Of a stretch of DNA of 64,000 bases, positions 33,047-41,609 are shown piece after piece. The notes beneath the pieces were generated by a model. It ran no database searches. It saw nothing but the letters and a program-made list of their open reading frames with translations, and was not told where the DNA came from. Location of the stretch: contig CAVFTR010000003.1 of NCBI GenBank assembly GCA_963625685.1, positions 1 through 64,000 of the forward strand. Reading direction: 5' to 3'. The first letter of the stretch is position 1; each line of letters begins with the position of its first letter. Both the position numbers and the translations under genes were made by a program. The stretch comes from F23-B02 sp963625685 (GTDB lineage Bacteria > Bacillota > Clostridia > Oscillospirales > Oscillospiraceae).

Positions 33047-33481
33047 ATGGCACTTTACAGTGATAAGGTAATGGATCATTTCCAGAATCCCCGCAATGTC
33101 GGCAAGATGGACGACGCTGACGGCGTAGGCGAAGTCGGCAACGCAAAATGCGGAGATATCATGAAAATGTATATCAAGGTCAAGGACGGCGTCATCACCG
33201 ACGTCAAGTTCAACACCTTCGGCTGCGGCAGCGCGATAGCGACCAGCTCCATGGCGACCGAGCTCATAAAGGGCAAGAAGGTCGAGGACGCGCTCGAGCT
33301 TTCCAATAAGGCCGTCGTCGAGGCTCTCGACGGTCTGCCCGCGCACAAGATCCACTGCTCGGTCCTCGCCGAGGAGGCTGTGGCGGCGGCGGTCAAGGAC
33401 TACTACGACCGCAACGGCATCGCATACGATCCCGAGCTGTTCAGCAAGAAGCTGCACGACTGCGAGCACTGCGCAGAGTGA
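33047..33481 (+). CDS. iscU: Fe-S cluster assembly scaffold IscU/NifU-like
   Basis: The protein has 144 residues with AGGAGG upstream. The three cluster cysteines are C35 in NAKCGD, C60 in FGCGSAIATSS and C104 in KIHCSVLAEEA, and D37 follows the first Cys as in IscU. The C-terminus ends C139-E-H-C142, an extra CxxC seen in clostridial NifU-like scaffolds. It receives sulfur from IscS, builds 2Fe-2S or 4Fe-4S clusters and passes them on. A terminator follows. Confidence 0.94.
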   Translation: MALYSDKVMDHFQNPRNVGKMDDADGVGEVGNAKCGDIMKMYIKVKDGVITDVKFNTFGCGSAIATSSMATELIKGKKVEDALELSNKAVVEALDGLPAHKIHCSVLAEEAVAAAVKDYYDRNGIAYDPELFSKKLHDCEHCAE

Positions 33482-33506
33482 TCCGCCGCTGATATAAGAC
33501 AAAAAC

Positions 33507-33541
33507 AAAAACCGCCCGTGAGGCTTCCTCACGGGCGGTTT
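33507..33541 (+). terminator. Terminator-like hairpin after iscU
   Basis: ACCGCCCGTGAGG pairs with CCTCACGGGCGGT across CTT; the T-run is short. A near-identical hairpin recurs at 33758-33785, on the other side of the structured repeat. Confidence 0.7.
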
Positions 33542-33559
33542 AGGCTGTCAAAGAATCTT

Positions 33560-33754
33560 GCTGCTGCGCAGAGATATCCGCGCAGCGGGGGAGCTCGAGG
33601 GGGCAAAGGCCCGCCTCGAGTTAGATCATAGCCATCAAAAATGTCCGCAAGGACTTTTTGACGAGCGTAGCGAGATTTTTTGTGAAAATATATTTTCACA
33701 AAAAATGTGGCGTTTTTGAAGCGTGAAAAAAAGTCGCAGACTTTTTTGACACGC
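33560..33754. repeat. Structured dispersed repeat, copy 2
   Basis: This element matches 4511-4670 hairpin by hairpin. It has conserved GCTGCGC/GCGCAGC and CTCGAGG stems, a GTCC-GCAA-GGAC tetraloop with T-run, and a final AAAAAAGTC/GACTTTTTT stem. It is about 35 bp longer because of a palindromic insertion (33675-33706). It lies between convergent iscU and the SLH phosphatase gene and is bracketed by two copies of one terminator hairpin (33511-33539 and 33758-33785). On the minus strand its last hairpin could end the phosphatase transcript. Confidence 0.75.
33675..33706. repeat. Perfect 32-bp palindrome inside repeat copy 2
   Basis: ATTTTTTGTGAAAAT is followed at once by its reverse complement, with no spacer. 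Only the left edge of this sequence is present in copy 1. Confidence 0.85.
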
Positions 33755-33807
33755 TGACCCGCCCGTGAGTTTTCCTCACGGGCGGCTTTGCATATCAGGT
33801 TAAGATA

Positions 33808-36516
33808 TCAGAACAGGCAGCCCTCGATATAGCGGTGGAGCATCGCCGCGACCTGAGCGCGCGAAGCGCCGTCTGCGGGCAGGAGTCTGCCGCCCGCGCC
33901 GTTTATGATGCCCTCGGCAGCCGCCCAGGAAATCGCGGTCTTTGCATACTCGCTGACGCTGCCGGCGTCAGAAAAGCCGCCGAGGTCCTCAGAGGCCGAG
34001 ACGTCGACGCCCTTGAAGGCTGCGTAGCGGTACATGACCGCCGCCATCTGCTCGCGCGTGACGGTATCCCCGGGGGCGAAAACGTCCTTGCTGTAGCCCT
34101 TTACGATGCCGTTTGCCGCAGCCCAGCCTACGGCCGTGCTGTACCAGCTGCCGCCGGCGTCGGAGAACGCGCCTGCCGGGGCCGAGGGGCATCCCTCCAT
34201 GCGCCACAGAACGGTGACGAGCATGCCGCGCGTCATAGTGCTTTCCGGCTCGAAGCTGCTCGCGGAGGTGCCGGAGAACAGGGCGTTATTGTATGCGTAG
34301 AGCACGTCGCCGAAGTACCACGCGGCCGAGCCGACATCCTTGAAGGGAAACTCCGTTACGGCGGTCATAACGCCGCCCGCCGCCGGGCACGTGAGCTCGT
34401 TTCCGCTCACGCTGCTGCCGGCTGCCTTTATCGTGCCGTCCTCGGCTATCGCGGCCGCGGCATAGCCCTCGCCGCTCACGGGCACTGTGAGCGTGCAGGC
34501 AAGGCTTACGTCCCTGCCGCCGGCGGTCGTCGTTACGCGGAAGGTCTGCGCGCTGCCGGCTTTTTCGCCGAGGGCGCGCTTCTGCGCCGCGTTGGGCTCG
34601 GGAGAGGCAAGACGCACGCTCAGGTCGCCTGCGCCGCTGAGCTCTGACGTGTCAAAGCCGACAGTGCCCATGGGCGTCGTGATGTCGAGCTTATCGGCCT
34701 GCGCCAGAGCGGAAGCTCCGCGCTCCCAGATGCTTACCGTGCCGAGCCCGGTCTGGGATATATCGAGCTCTACGGTCCCGCCGTCTGCGCCGAGCCTGCG
34801 CATCATGATGCGCGTCGGGAACACGATGCACGTATCTCCGTCAATGATGGCCGGCACGCTCACACTGCCCGAGCCGCAGGAGAGCGTGACGCTTACGGTG
34901 TTAAGGCTGCCGTTTAAAACGATCAGCGCGTCGTTATCAGAGCCGAAGTTCGAGTCCCTTCCCATGGAATCGGCTATTTTATAAATGTAGTCGCTTATTT
35001 TTGACTTTATCGCCTTGGTAAAGAAATTATCGAACTTAAGCGCCGAGGCCGCGTCGCCGAAGGCGTGCTTTTTGACTATGGAAAGCAGCTCGTCGAGTAT
35101 CTCGCCGTCCTTGAGCTTTTTCAGCCCCTCCTGCACCCATGCCGGGTAATTGCCGTCGTCCTCGCCGCCGAGATGGCTCTGATAGATGTAGTTTACAGCG
35201 TCAAGCAGGGTCTTGCCGTCCGAAACGGGGATGCTGACGCCCTCGGATATGATGCCCTGTATGTTGGATATGATGCGATCGTTTATCCATTTTGAAACGC
35301 TTGTTTCAACGGGGCTGAGCTTTTTCAGGAAGCTGCCGATATAGCTTCCCGCGACATGGCTGAGCATATCGGACGAGAAGCCGTGCTCCCTGCCGTACTC
35401 GGTCACGTCGGCGATGGTCTCATATTTGCCGGAAACGGCATTGTAATAGGTGACGGGACCGACGTGATTCAGCGTATTGACCGCGGCGACGAGGCTGCCG
35501 GATACCTCGCGCAGCTGTACAAAGCGCATCGGCGAGGGGTAGGTGAGGTTCGAGCCCGTCTCGATATCGTAAAGCGTATTGCCGCTTTCGGTGGTCATGG
35601 CCGCGATGTCGTTTGCGTGCATGTGGCCGGTGAAGATCATCTCAAGGCCCGCGTCGGCGAGCTTTGCGGAGATCTCGGCGTAGTCCTCGACGAGGTACAT
35701 CTTGAGAATGTCGGGCTCCATCGAAAAATGCGGTATAAAGCCGTGGTGCGCCATGCCGATAACGCGGTCACCGTTTGCCTTTGCGGCCTTTATCTGCGCG
35801 ACGGCCCATTCGACGAGCTCGGAGCTCATCTCGCCGCGGGTCTCGTGCTCGTTTTCCTTATCCGAGGTATTGTCCGCGCTGTAGCAGCAGGTGTCGAGCA
35901 CGATGAGCGTCAGCCCCTCGCAGGGCTTCGCGACGTAGGAAAGCTGGCCCGATTCCTTGCCCTCGGGCGGCGTGTAGCGCGCGACCACGCTCTCGTCGGA
36001 GTAGACAAAATCGTAAACAGAGGCGAAATCCTCGGGCTCGGTGCGCGTCGCGGGAACGGCCTTGCCGTCGGCGGTGTTGAAGTTCATGGCGTTCTCGTTG
36101 CGCACGTCGTGGTTGCCGTTTATGACGTAGACCTTCATGCCCGGAACGTCCTTCTGCACCTGCTGAAGGCGCGCGGCAAATTCCCTGTGTCCCTCCAGCT
36201 CGCCGTCCTTGGTCAGATCGCCGGAAACGAGGAGCACGTCGGGCTTATCCTCTCTGACGGCCTCGAGGAGCTTGAGATTGACATAGCTGCTCTCGGTGAA
36301 GAACTTGCGGTCGCTGTTGAGCGCGTCCGTGTAGTCCTGGGTGTCCTTTACCATGGTCGGGGAGAGGTAGTGCGTGTCGCTCATGACGGCGATCTTGAGA
36401 TCGATGCCGTCGGACGATGAGTCCTGAGCGGCCAGTGCGGGCGTTATCAGCGTGCATGCCATTATAAGGGCAAGCAGCAGCGCGGCGCCGCGCCGGAAGT
36501 GGGTGACTTTTTTCAT
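33808..36516 (-). CDS. Secreted metallophosphatase with three SLH domains
   Basis: The protein has 902 residues and a signal peptide (about 1-29, ending A-L-A-A). A calcineurin-like phosphoesterase domain covers about residues 38-350: MSDTHY, SGDLTKDGE, NGNHDVRN, AHHGF and FTGHMHAND are the metal-ligand motifs. A helical and beta-rich middle region follows, then three S-layer homology repeats at about 722-775, 783-835 and 845-898 (FKDVGSAAWYF, FSDAGGSWYS, FSDAGSVSEYA). It should be anchored on the cell-wall polymer outside the cell. The substrate is unknown; nucleotides or phosphodiesters are typical for the family. Confidence 0.9.
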   Translation of the reverse strand: MKKVTHFRRGAALLLALIMACTLITPALAAQDSSSDGIDLKIAVMSDTHYLSPTMVKDTQDYTDALNSDRKFFTESSYVNLKLLEAVREDKPDVLLVSGDLTKDGELEGHREFAARLQQVQKDVPGMKVYVINGNHDVRNENAMNFNTADGKAVPATRTEPEDFASVYDFVYSDESVVARYTPPEGKESGQLSYVAKPCEGLTLIVLDTCCYSADNTSDKENEHETRGEMSSELVEWAVAQIKAAKANGDRVIGMAHHGFIPHFSMEPDILKMYLVEDYAEISAKLADAGLEMIFTGHMHANDIAAMTTESGNTLYDIETGSNLTYPSPMRFVQLREVSGSLVAAVNTLNHVGPVTYYNAVSGKYETIADVTEYGREHGFSSDMLSHVAGSYIGSFLKKLSPVETSVSKWINDRIISNIQGIISEGVSIPVSDGKTLLDAVNYIYQSHLGGEDDGNYPAWVQEGLKKLKDGEILDELLSIVKKHAFGDAASALKFDNFFTKAIKSKISDYIYKIADSMGRDSNFGSDNDALIVLNGSLNTVSVTLSCGSGSVSVPAIIDGDTCIVFPTRIMMRRLGADGGTVELDISQTGLGTVSIWERGASALAQADKLDITTPMGTVGFDTSELSGAGDLSVRLASPEPNAAQKRALGEKAGSAQTFRVTTTAGGRDVSLACTLTVPVSGEGYAAAAIAEDGTIKAAGSSVSGNELTCPAAGGVMTAVTEFPFKDVGSAAWYFGDVLYAYNNALFSGTSASSFEPESTMTRGMLVTVLWRMEGCPSAPAGAFSDAGGSWYSTAVGWAAANGIVKGYSKDVFAPGDTVTREQMAAVMYRYAAFKGVDVSASEDLGGFSDAGSVSEYAKTAISWAAAEGIINGAGGRLLPADGASRAQVAAMLHRYIEGCLF

Positions 36517-36608
36517 TTTCTTCCTCCTATTTCGTTTTTTATGCCATACCTGTAATGATTGTACCCGAAAACTTTACCGAAGACAAGTAAAATGGAGGTC
36601 AAATTCGG

Positions 36609-36637
36609 TTGACATACAATTTGCAGATATATATAAT
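36609..36637 (+). promoter_or_regulatory. Consensus sigma-A promoter of queH-queT
   Basis: TTGACA (36609-36614), 17-bp spacer, TATAAT (36632-36637), about 30 bp before the queH start. The leader is too short for a preQ1 riboswitch. Confidence 0.85.
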
Positions 36638-36666
36638 GTAGACCGTTTTTGAAAGAGGAGCGGAGA

Positions 36667-37287
36667 ATGAACAGAGAAAACTTTTTCAGAAAATATGATA
36701 AGATAGTCGAGGGCTTAGGGGACAGCAGGCCGCGCATACTGCTGCACAGCTGCTGCGGCCCGTGCTCGAGCTCCGTCATCGAGCTTTTATCGCAGCATTT
36801 TGAGGTCACGGTTTTGTGGTATAATCCCAACCTGTGGCCGGAGGCGGAGTACGAAAAGCGCCTTGACACGCAAAAGCAGCTCATAGCCTGCCTTGACGCG
36901 GACGGCGTGACGGCGGAGCTCATGGTGCTGCCCTGGCGCAGCGAGGACTATTTTTCGCGCATAAAGGGCCTGGAGCATGAGCCCGAGGAGGGGAAACGCT
37001 GCCTTGAATGCTTCCGCATCCGCCTTGAGGAGACGGCGCACATCGCCGCCGAAAAAGGCTTTGACTGGTTCTGCACGACGCTTACGGTGTCCTCGCGCAA
37101 GGACGCCGTCGCAATAAACGCCATCGGCCGCGAGGCTGCGCAGAAATATAATGTGAGCTGGCTGCCCTCGGAGTTCAGAAAGCGCGAGGGGAACCACCGG
37201 TCGATGATCCTGTCGGAAAAATACGGCCTGTACCGCCAGGAGTACTGCGGCTGCATTTTTTCGCTCAACGGAGGACACGATGAATAA
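36667..37287 (+). CDS. queH: Epoxyqueuosine reductase QueH
   Basis: The protein has 206 residues from ATG 36667 (AGAGGAG upstream). The DUF208/QueH cysteine motifs are all seen: LHSCCGPCSS near residue 24, GKRCLECFRIRLEETA near 115 and YCGC at the C-terminus. These bind an Fe-S cluster and a second metal. QueH reduces epoxyqueuosine to queuosine in tRNA and replaces QueG. The following gene is a QueT-type transporter, supporting a queuosine-precursor salvage role. The stop overlaps queT by 8 bp. Confidence 0.92.
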   Translation: MNRENFFRKYDKIVEGLGDSRPRILLHSCCGPCSSSVIELLSQHFEVTVLWYNPNLWPEAEYEKRLDTQKQLIACLDADGVTAELMVLPWRSEDYFSRIKGLEHEPEEGKRCLECFRIRLEETAHIAAEKGFDWFCTTLTVSSRKDAVAINAIGREAAQKYNVSWLPSEFRKREGNHRSMILSEKYGLYRQEYCGCIFSLNGGHDE

Positions 37288-37792
37288 AGCAACGAGAGGC
37301 ATAGTCACCGCCGCCGTTATAGGCGCTCTGTACGCGGTGCTCACAATGGTGCTCGCGCCGATAAGCTACGGCCCGGTGCAGTGCAGGATATCCGAGGTGC
37401 TGTGCATACTGCCGTTTTTCATGCCCTGCACGACCTGGGGCCTGTTTTTCGGCTGCGCGATAGCCAACGTCGCGAGCTCTGCGGGACTGCCGGACATAAT
37501 CTTCGGCTCGCTGGCAACGCTCATCGCCTGCCTGTGCATATCGTACTGCGGGCGGCATGACAAAAAGATACTTGCCTGCCTTATGCCCGTCGTGTGGAAC
37601 GGGCTCATAGTCGGTGCGATGCTCACCGTCGTTATCGCGGGGCTCGACCCCATAAAGAATTTCGGCGCGTTTGCCGTCTTTGCCGGACAGGTCGTGCTCG
37701 GTGAGGCCGCAGTCATGTTCATTGCGGGGCTCCCGCTGCTTTCATGGCTGCCCAAGCAAAAATTTTTTACCGACTATATAAGCAGGACTTGA
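37280..37792 (+). CDS. queT: QueT family ECF transporter substrate-binding (S) component
   Basis: The protein has 170 residues with five to six membrane helices and GGAGG upstream. QCRISEVLCILPFFMPCTTWGLFFGCAIANV is the QueT signature. S components bind a vitamin-like substrate and work with shared EcfA/EcfA'/EcfT, which are not in the window. Coupling to queH supports queuine, queuosine or a 7-deazaguanine precursor as substrate. The TPP-riboswitch promoter overlaps its stop codon. Confidence 0.88.
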   Translation: MNKATRGIVTAAVIGALYAVLTMVLAPISYGPVQCRISEVLCILPFFMPCTTWGLFFGCAIANVASSAGLPDIIFGSLATLIACLCISYCGRHDKKILACLMPVVWNGLIVGAMLTVVIAGLDPIKNFGAFAVFAGQVVLGEAAVMFIAGLPLLSWLPKQKFFTDYISRT

Positions 37793-37817
37793 CAAAACAG
37801 CGTTAAAATATTAATAT
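37789..37817 (+). promoter_or_regulatory. Promoter of the TPP riboswitch-thiT unit
   Basis: TTGACA (37789-37794), 17-bp spacer, TAATAT (37812-37817). Confidence 0.75.
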
Positions 37818-37822
37818 AACTG

Positions 37823-37935
37823 TGCAAAAGGGGTGCTGAGTTTTTCTCGGCTGAGACGGAAAGAATCGAATTTCCGAGACCCTCGAACCTGATCCGGGTA
37901 ATGCCGGCGTAGGAAACGAAAATTCATATCAAATC
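37823..37935 (+). ncRNA. TPP riboswitch (THI element)
   Basis: The conserved TPP aptamer is evident: GGGGTGC at 37830, GGCTGAGA at 37849, ACCCTCGAACCTGATC at 37879 and GGGTAATGCCGGCGTAGGAA at 37896. Its 3' strand, TAGGAAACGA, can instead pair with TCGTTTTCCTA just downstream, giving alternative folds ahead of the terminator at 37947. It controls the thiamine transporter gene thiT, probably by TPP-dependent transcription termination. Confidence 0.95.
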
Positions 37936-37946
37936 GTTTTCCTATG

Positions 37947-37976
37947 ACCGCATTGCATTTGCAGTGCGGTTTTTTG
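37947..37976 (+). terminator. Riboswitch-controlled terminator
   Basis: ACCGCATTGC pairs with GCAGTGCGGT across ATTT, followed by six T residues, 20 bp before the thiT start. Confidence 0.85.
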
Positions 37977-37995
37977 TTTTAGGAGGAATAGCAAA

Positions 37996-38562
37996 ATGAA
38001 AAAATCCAAGCTCACGCTTCGCTGCATATGCGAAGGCGCGATATTCATCGCTCTGGCGACTGTTCTGAGCATGCTGCCTGTCTGGAAGATGCCTCAGGGC
38101 GGCTCGTTCGACCTGGCAATGCTGCCGATATTCATATTCTGCATCCGCTGGGGCTTCGGCCCGTCTCTGGCCGCGTGCTTTGTCTACGGCGTTATCCAGT
38201 TTATGTACGAGGGCGGGCTGACCATCGGCTGGCAGTCCATTCTCGGTGACTACCTCGTCGCCTACACCGTTCTCGGCTTTGCAGGGCTCTTCAAGGGAGA
38301 GAAGTACGGCTTCTTCACCGGCACGGTCGTCGGCTGCGTTATGCGCTTTCTCGTCCACTATGTCGTCGGCGCCACCGTCTGGGCCTCCTACATGCCGGAG
38401 ACCTTCTTCAACATGACCATGACCACCCCGTGGCTCTATTCGGCGCTGTACAACGGCTCATATATGCTCGTCGACATGGTGCTCATTCTCGTCATCGGCG
38501 CGCTGCTCTGGAAGCCCCTCGGCAAGTACCTGCGCGGCGAGGATCTCAGGCTCAAGGCATAA
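37996..38562 (+). CDS. thiT: Thiamine ECF transporter S component ThiT
   Basis: The protein has 188 residues with six helices and AGGAGG upstream. The ThiT thiamine-binding signature appears as IRWGFGPSLAACFVYGVIQF, GWQSILGDYLVAYTVLGFAGLF, FLVHYVVGATVWASYMP and ALYNGSYMLVDMVL. It captures thiamine with high affinity and works with a shared ECF module encoded elsewhere. Control by the TPP riboswitch directly upstream fits this substrate. Confidence 0.95.
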   Translation: MKKSKLTLRCICEGAIFIALATVLSMLPVWKMPQGGSFDLAMLPIFIFCIRWGFGPSLAACFVYGVIQFMYEGGLTIGWQSILGDYLVAYTVLGFAGLFKGEKYGFFTGTVVGCVMRFLVHYVVGATVWASYMPETFFNMTMTTPWLYSALYNGSYMLVDMVLILVIGALLWKPLGKYLRGEDLRLKA

Positions 38563-38627
38563 ACTGCTTTCGGGGAGGCCCGTCAATGCTGCCCGGGCGG
38601 GCCTCCCGCCGGATCAATAAAAAAACC

Positions 38628-38657
38628 TTGACACGGTAAAAGCACATCGTATATAAT
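38628..38657 (+). promoter_or_regulatory. Promoter of the rpmH operon
   Basis: TTGACA (38628-38633), 18-bp spacer, TATAAT (38652-38657). Confidence 0.8.
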
Positions 38658-38754
38658 AAACTTCCGATGCCTGTCGGCGTCGGAAATTTTAACTTGTCAA
38701 CTGCTTTGAGCTCCGGCTCAATGTTGAGTATTATTCTGAAAGGAGTGCACGAAC

Positions 38755-38889
38755 ATGCTGCGTACCTACCAGCCCAAGAAGCGTCAGCGCAAGAAAGAGC
38801 ACGGCTTCCGCAAAAGAATGGCCACCGCAAACGGCCGCAAGGTCCTCGCCCGCCGCAGAGCAAAGGGCAGAGCAAAGCTGAGCGCCTGA
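38755..38889 (+). CDS. rpmH: 50S ribosomal protein bL34
   Basis: The 44-residue protein is typical bL34: MLRTYQPKKRQRKKEHGF, RMATANGRKVLARRRAKG and a final RAKLSA. AAAGGAG precedes the ATG. The order rpmH-rnpA-yidD-yidC-jag is the conserved bacterial arrangement. In many bacteria dnaA and oriC lie just upstream, but here thiT is the neighbour. Confidence 0.97.
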   Translation: MLRTYQPKKRQRKKEHGFRKRMATANGRKVLARRRAKGRAKLSA

Positions 38890-38989
38890 TTTGGCGGCTC
38901 CGAGCAGGAAAAGCAAATAAAATTTTTAGGGCGGCTGACCTCCGCCCTTAAGGTGTTTGCTGAGGAAACGGAAAGCAAGGGTGGAATAA

Positions 38990-39337
38990 TTGGATTTCAG
39001 GTCGACTCTGAAAAAGAATTATGAGTTCAAACGGCTTTACAGCAAGGGAAAAGCGGCCGTTACGCCCTATATGGTCGTGTATGCTCTCAAAACGCAGCGG
39101 GGGACCCGCCGCGTGGGATACACCGTGTCCACAAAGCTGGGCAAGGCCGTCGTGCGCAACCGCGCCCGGCGCAGACTCAGGGAGATATACAGATCAAACT
39201 CCGATAAGCTCATTGACAGCGCGGATATCGTCATCGTTGCGCGCAGCCGCAGCGTCGACGGAGATTACGCGAAAATGGAGCGTGCCTTTCTGCACGCCTG
39301 CGATGAGCTCGGGATATTAAGAGGCGGGGAACAATGA
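38990..39337 (+). CDS. rnpA: Ribonuclease P protein component
   Basis: The protein has 115 residues from TTG 38990 with AAGGGTGGA upstream. The RNR motif region GKAVVRNRARRRLREIYR binds the RNase P RNA, and LKKNYEFKRLYSKGK is the typical N-terminus. It assists M1 RNA in trimming tRNA 5' ends. It overlaps yidD by 4 bp. Confidence 0.95.
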   Translation: MDFRSTLKKNYEFKRLYSKGKAAVTPYMVVYALKTQRGTRRVGYTVSTKLGKAVVRNRARRRLREIYRSNSDKLIDSADIVIVARSRSVDGDYAKMERAFLHACDELGILRGGEQ

Positions 39338-39552
39338 AAAGGCTTCTGCTCGCGCTTATCCGCATTTATCAGAAATACATCTCCCCGGCATTTCCGCCGA
39401 GGTGCAGATTTATCCCGACCTGCTCACAGTATGCCGTTGAGGCCATCGAGAAATACGGGGCCCTGAAGGGCGGCTGGCTCGCCCTGAAGCGCCTGTCGAG
39501 GTGTCATCCCTTTCACCTCGGCGAACACGATTTCTTCGATCCCGTTCCCTGA
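39334..39552 (+). CDS. yidD: Membrane protein insertion efficiency factor YidD
   Basis: The protein has 72 residues with the family signatures LIRIYQKYISPAFPPRCRFIPTCSQYAVEAI, KGGWLALKRLSRCHPF and a final DPVP. It is a small membrane-associated protein that aids YidC-dependent insertion. It starts inside the rnpA stop and is followed after 27 bp by yidC. Confidence 0.95.
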   Translation: MKRLLLALIRIYQKYISPAFPPRCRFIPTCSQYAVEAIEKYGALKGGWLALKRLSRCHPFHLGEHDFFDPVP

Positions 39553-39579
39553 CGAGGATCGGAATACAAGGAGAAACTT

Positions 39580-40836
39580 ATGTCACTATGGGATATTATA
39601 GTCTGGCCGTTTGCCAGACTGCTGGAGATCCTATATAACTGGACCGACAGCTACGGCCTTGCGATCATACTCTTTGCTCTCGTGGTCAATCTGATCCTCC
39701 TGCCGTTCATGGCAAAGAGCAAGAAGGGCATGATGAAGACCACCCGTATCCAGCCTCAACTCAAGGAGCTGGAGAAAAAGCACAGGGGCAACCAGCAGAA
39801 GTATCAGCAGGAAGTCATGAAGCTGTACAAGGAGCAGGGCGCGAGCCCCACCTCCGGCTGCCTGTGGTCGCTGCTGCCCTTCCCGATACTCATCGCTCTG
39901 TACAGCGTCATCCGTCAGCCTCTGAGCAGCATGATGGGCCTGGGCAGCGAGAGCGTAGAAAAGCTCACCGAGTGGGCGGCTCAGAACGCCGGCTTTGTGG
40001 CCTCCAAGCAGGGCACCTACGATCAGATCGGCATAGCCGACGCTATCCACAAGAACTGGGACGCGGCCGTAAACGCGCTCGGCAATTTTGGCGGAAAGCT
40101 TCTTGATATCGACTACAGCTTTCTCGGCATGAACCTCGGCACGATCCCCGACTGGAAGATCTGGAACTATGATTTCTCGAGCGCCGGTATCCTTGCGAGC
40201 ATCGGCCTGTTCCTGATCCCCCTGGTCGCGGCCTTCCTTTCCTGGGCGTCGATGAAGATCAGCCAGGCGACCAATCCTCCCCAGGCCGGACAGGCGGCGA
40301 TGAGCATGAAGACCATGAACATCATGATGCCCCTTATGTCCGTCTGGATCTGCTTCATCATGCCCGCGGCTCTCGGCGTCTACTGGATCGCCAACAGCTG
40401 CTTCGGCATCGTCCGCGATCTTGTGCTCACAAAGTACTACAAGCGCAAGCTCGATATCGAGGACGCGGAGCGCATCGCGGCTCAGAAGGAGAAGGACGAG
40501 GAGCGCGCACGCCGCCATGAGGAGCACGAGCAGCTCAAGGCGGAGGGCGCAACGACCCGCAACAACAACACCAGCAAGAAGAAAATGCAGGCTCAGCAGA
40601 AGCAGGCCGACGCGGAGCGCATCGCGGCAAGCGAAAGAGCCGAGCGCGAGGCGCGGCTTGAAAAGCTCGGCGTGGATAAGCCCGAGAACCCCTCGCAGGT
40701 CGGCAAGCGCCGCTATGCAAGAGGCAGAGCTTACGATCCGAACCGCTACGCCGCTGAAATGGCCGCGGCAGCGTCCGGGGCGGAGGCTCAGGCCGACGCG
40801 GAGCCTGAACAGTCACAGGAGAACAGTGAAACATGA
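39580..40836 (+). CDS. yidC: Membrane protein insertase YidC/Oxa1
   Basis: The protein has 418 residues with AAGGAG upstream. Five membrane helices include the conserved FMAKSKKGMMKTTRIQPQLKELEKKHRGN hairpin (about residues 44-75), SGCLWSLLPFPILIALY and MKTMNIMMPLMSVWICFIMPAALGVYWI. The hydrophilic groove that moves substrates carries an Arg in this region. A long charged C-terminal tail (about 290-418), rich in Glu, Ala and Arg, extends beyond the core and could bind ribosomes. It overlaps jag by 4 bp. Confidence 0.95.
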   Translation: MSLWDIIVWPFARLLEILYNWTDSYGLAIILFALVVNLILLPFMAKSKKGMMKTTRIQPQLKELEKKHRGNQQKYQQEVMKLYKEQGASPTSGCLWSLLPFPILIALYSVIRQPLSSMMGLGSESVEKLTEWAAQNAGFVASKQGTYDQIGIADAIHKNWDAAVNALGNFGGKLLDIDYSFLGMNLGTIPDWKIWNYDFSSAGILASIGLFLIPLVAAFLSWASMKISQATNPPQAGQAAMSMKTMNIMMPLMSVWICFIMPAALGVYWIANSCFGIVRDLVLTKYYKRKLDIEDAERIAAQKEKDEERARRHEEHEQLKAEGATTRNNNTSKKKMQAQQKQADAERIAASERAEREARLEKLGVDKPENPSQVGKRRYARGRAYDPNRYAAEMAAAASGAEAQADAEPEQSQENSET

Positions 40837-41588
40837 TAAAGTCTTTGGAAACCACAGGCCGCACCGAGGATGAAGCCATCGCCGCAGCCCTGAAGGAACT
40901 CGGACTTGAGCGCGACGACGTCTCCGTAACCGTAGTCGAGCGCGCAAAATCCGGATTTCTGGGCATAGGCGCTTCTCCGGCAGTAGTGCGCGTCGAGTAC
41001 GAGGCTCCCGACGAGCCCGAGACCGAGTCGGAGCCCGAGGAAAAGCCCGCCGTTGAGGCGAAGGCTCCCGAAAAGGCGGCCAAGCCTGCCCCGGACGGCG
41101 AGTTTGCGGAAATAAAAGCCTTCCTCGAGGGACTTCTTGAGCGCATGGACGTCAAGGCCGATATCGAGATCAGCCGCCGCGACGGCAAGAGCATCGCCGT
41201 CAACCTCTCCGGCCCGAACATGGGTGCGGTCATCGGCCGCAGGGGCGAGACGCTCGACGCCATCCAGCACCTGACCAACTACGTCGTCAACCGCGGCAGC
41301 GACAAGCATATGCACATCTGCGTCGACGCGGAGAGCTACCGCGCAAAGCGCGAGGAATCGCTCGTCCGCCTTGCCGAGAAAATGGCCGCCAAGGTCATAA
41401 AGTATAAGCGCAGCATGGCGCTCGAGCCGATGAACAGCTATGAGCGTCACATCATCCACGCCGCCCTTCAGGATTACGAGGGCGTCAGCACGAGCTCTAC
41501 CGGTACCGAGCCCAACCGCCGCGTCGTCGTATCCTACGAACGACCGCAGAATACGGGCAGCAAGCCGCAGAGCCGCGAGTGGGCATAA
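40833..41588 (+). CDS. jag: RNA-binding protein Jag/KhpB
   Basis: The protein has 251 residues with three domains: an N-terminal Jag_N domain (SLETTGRTEDEAIAAALKELG...AKSGFLGIG), a Pro/Glu-rich linker, a KH domain (about 125-190, VIGRRGETLDAIQHLTNYVVN) and an R3H domain (MNSYERHIIHAALQDYEGVSTSSTG). It binds RNA and influences cell division or sporulation in related bacteria. Its start overlaps the yidC stop. Confidence 0.94.
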   Translation: MIKSLETTGRTEDEAIAAALKELGLERDDVSVTVVERAKSGFLGIGASPAVVRVEYEAPDEPETESEPEEKPAVEAKAPEKAAKPAPDGEFAEIKAFLEGLLERMDVKADIEISRRDGKSIAVNLSGPNMGAVIGRRGETLDAIQHLTNYVVNRGSDKHMHICVDAESYRAKREESLVRLAEKMAAKVIKYKRSMALEPMNSYERHIIHAALQDYEGVSTSSTGTEPNRRVVVSYERPQNTGSKPQSREWA

Positions 41589-41609
41589 TGTATATTGGAG
41601 GAACAGATC

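Noticed and set aside
33758..33785. Second terminator hairpin as the phosphatase gene terminator
   Set aside because: On the minus strand it lacks a T-run; the last hairpin of the structured repeat is a better candidate.
38563..38754. oriC in front of rpmH
   Set aside because: No cluster of TTATCCACA-like DnaA boxes and no dnaA gene; only a promoter and a G/C-rich hairpin after thiT were seen.
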